A stretch of 6,201 bases of DNA from Leucobacter sp. (GTDB taxonomy: Bacteria; Actinomycetota; Actinomycetes; Actinomycetales; Microbacteriaceae). Made by a program: the position numbers and the translations under genes. The stretch lies in contig JAAZHL010000161.1 of NCBI GenBank assembly GCA_012510755.1, positions 1 to 6,201 of the forward strand, read 5' to 3'. The notes beneath the pieces were generated by a model, which saw nothing but the letters and a program-made list of their open reading frames with translations, made no database searches and was not told the DNA's origin. This document shows positions 5,290-6,201 of this stretch, in pieces; position 1 is the stretch's first letter; the number at the start of each line of letters is the position of its first letter.

Positions 5290-5838
5290 TTACGTTGAAG
5301 TCTCGTCGATTGGTGTGACAAGCACCGATGTGGCGGTGAGTGATTGTACGACCCGCACTCGCTCACCCCTTGCGATTGGTGTCGCAGCAGTTGCCGAGAG
5401 TGAGACGCGTTCACCGTGCCGCACCAGGGCAACTTCGCCGAGCCCGTCGGCCGGGATAGCGAGCACAACATTCGCTTCGCTGCCCACGAGCTCTTCGGAA
5501 GTGACGGCGGTCGTTGATTCTGCACGCCGAATGGCGCGGCTGAGCCACCATGCCACCGCGCCCCCGGCAACACCGGCGAGTGCACCGACCGCACCGGCGA
5601 CCGCTGCGCTGCCACCAGCACCAACGGTGGCGAAGGCCGCGAAGCCGAATATTGCAGTGAACGCAGCGATAGTGGTGAGGCTGAGGGGGCCGTCACCGAA
5701 ATCGAACACATCAAAGATGCCGTCGAGTATGACTGAGAGAATCAGCAAGATCGCGCCGACGATTCCGATGACGAGAAACACACCGCCGGTGACGAGTGAA
5801 CCATCGAGCAAACGTTCGATCCAATTGAAAATATCCAC
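5290..5838 (-). CDS. NfeD-like membrane protein, flotillin partner
   Basis: A 182-residue short NfeD-type protein without the ClpP-like protease domain of long NfeD proteins. It has three predicted transmembrane helices (about 17-40, 54-74 and 77-100) and a C-terminal soluble domain (about 113-178). The start of that domain, TSEELVGSEANVVLAI, resembles the OB-fold of NfeD proteins, which begins with a conserved 'L-x-G-x-x-G' type strand; here the second glycine is replaced. The overall plan resembles B. subtilis YuaF, encoded next to FloT. The GTG start at 5838 has an excellent Shine-Dalgarno, GAGGAGG (complement of 5844-5850), 5 nt upstream. It is the first gene of the operon and lies 27 nt before the flotillin gene. 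NfeD proteins are established partners of SPFH proteins, probably capping or shaping their oligomers. Confidence 0.85.
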   Translation of the reverse strand: MDIFNWIERLLDGSLVTGGVFLVIGIVGAILLILSVILDGIFDVFDFGDGPLSLTTIAAFTAIFGFAAFATVGAGGSAAVAGAVGALAGVAGGAVAWWLSRAIRRAESTTAVTSEELVGSEANVVLAIPADGLGEVALVRHGERVSLSATAATPIARGERVRVVQSLTATSVLVTPIDETST

Positions 5839-5871
5839 TGTCGCCTCCTCACCGTAGTCACGTCGGCTTTC

Positions 5872-5911
5872 AGTCTATCGAGCACACCTATCGCGATAGT
5901 AGAGCGTGTGC
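5872..5911. promoter_or_regulatory. Candidate promoter/operator of the NfeD-flotillin operon
   Basis: The 116-bp space between the divergent starts at 5838 and 5955 holds a perfect 12-bp palindrome CTATCGCGATAG (5888-5899). It is flanked by an outer inverted pair GCACAC (5882-5887) and GTGTGC (5906-5911), with a further copy of CTATCG at 5875-5880. On the minus strand TAGACT (5877-5872) is a possible -10 box; TACTAT (5901-5896) is another. No good -35 was found for either. The palindrome between the two genes is a plausible binding site for a dimeric regulator, but none is identified. Confidence 0.4.
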
Positions 5912-5942
5912 GTGATCGCAGGCTCCCGGGTGAGGCCGCATC

Positions 5943-5948
5943 TAGAGT
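5943..5948 (+). promoter_or_regulatory. -10-like box for the downstream membrane protein, leaderless spacing
   Basis: TAGAGT matches the TANNNT form of the -10 box and ends exactly 6 nt before the GTG at 5955, so the predicted transcript would begin at or next to the start codon. No recognisable Shine-Dalgarno precedes this GTG and no strong -35 was found. The same 6-nt spacing occurs at the 2491 and 2501 starts. Confidence 0.4.
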
Positions 5949-5954
5949 GAAAGC

Positions 5955-6201
5955 GTGAATGAAGTTTTGTCCTCGGGGGCGCAGCGATCCGCGCTCGTCC
6001 TGCAGTCGTTAGGTTCGCTCGTGCACGCGCTTTCGGTTGGCATAATCGCCGCGTGGGGGTGTTTGAGTTGGCCACTGCCCTGGCCGGGCCTTGTCACGGG
6101 ATTCGGCGCGCTCGTGTTGGCAGTATTGCTGTGGGCGCTGTTTCTTTCACCTCGCCCAGTGTTGCACACCGACCGGTTCGGGCAGTCTCTGATTGAGTTG
6201 C
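5955..6201 (+). CDS. YrdB/DUF2568-like small membrane protein, N-terminal part
   Basis: The first 82 codons of a gene that continues past the right edge. It starts VNEVLSSGAQRSALVL, has a first hydrophobic helix (about 14-37), then PLPWPGLVTGFGALVLAVLLWALFLSPRPVL with a second helix (about 44-64), and then the start of a third, FGQSLIEL. The 'WALFLSPR' motif after the second helix, followed by a helix with an L-(I/L)-E-L core, resembles DUF2568 (YrdB family) proteins, small membrane proteins of unknown function common in Actinomycetota and Bacillota. An in-frame TAG at 5943-5945 leaves GTG 5955 as the first available start; the ATG at 5959 is in another frame that soon stops. It is divergent from the NfeD operon. 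Family call is by recalled pattern and moderately sure. Confidence 0.7.
   Translation, partial: MNEVLSSGAQRSALVLQSLGSLVHALSVGIIAAWGCLSWPLPWPGLVTGFGALVLAVLLWALFLSPRPVLHTDRFGQSLIEL

Overview
The window looks like chromosomal DNA from a high-GC Gram-positive bacterium (Actinomycetota). The genes resemble those of Microbacteriaceae most, but that family placement rests on recalled protein resemblance, not on a search. Supporting points are the GC- and Ala-rich coding sequence, GTG starts, several start codons placed as in leaderless mRNAs, and the protein types present: actinobacterial L10 and L7/L12, a host-encoded YqaJ-type nuclease, and a DUF2568/YrdB-type membrane protein. No phage, insertion sequence, CRISPR array, tRNA or rRNA gene was seen.

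Layout from left to right. (1) 1-239, minus: N-terminus of an ABC exporter with its own promoter. (2) 306-1693, minus: the ribosomal stalk operon rplJ-rplL. It has a promoter near 1664-1693, an approximately 260-nt leader that carries a mimic of the 23S rRNA L10-binding site and an intrinsic terminator (attenuator), then rplJ, rplL and a strong terminator at 306-336. (3) 1757-3112: an OmpR-family response regulator (minus) and a YqaJ-family nuclease (plus), divergently transcribed. Their start codons are only 9 bp apart and lie inside one perfect inverted repeat that also supplies -10-like boxes for both. (4) 3221-5838, minus: a three-gene membrane operon, NfeD-like protein -> flotillin (SPFH) -> small two-helix membrane protein with a bacterial PH (bPH2) domain. 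(5) 5955-6201, plus: start of a DUF2568/YrdB-like membrane protein, divergent from the NfeD operon.

How the genes work together. The stalk proteins L10 and L12 form the complex that recruits translation factors, and that complex is expected to bind the leader and repress its own synthesis. NfeD and flotillin are established partners in membrane microdomains; the third gene suggests a bPH2 protein is part of the same unit here. The response regulator has no histidine kinase beside it, and its target and its relation to the nuclease are unknown. The most interesting observations are the shared inverted-repeat start region at 2489-2504, the repeated 6-nt spacing between -10-like boxes and start codons at three genes, and the stalk-operon leader.
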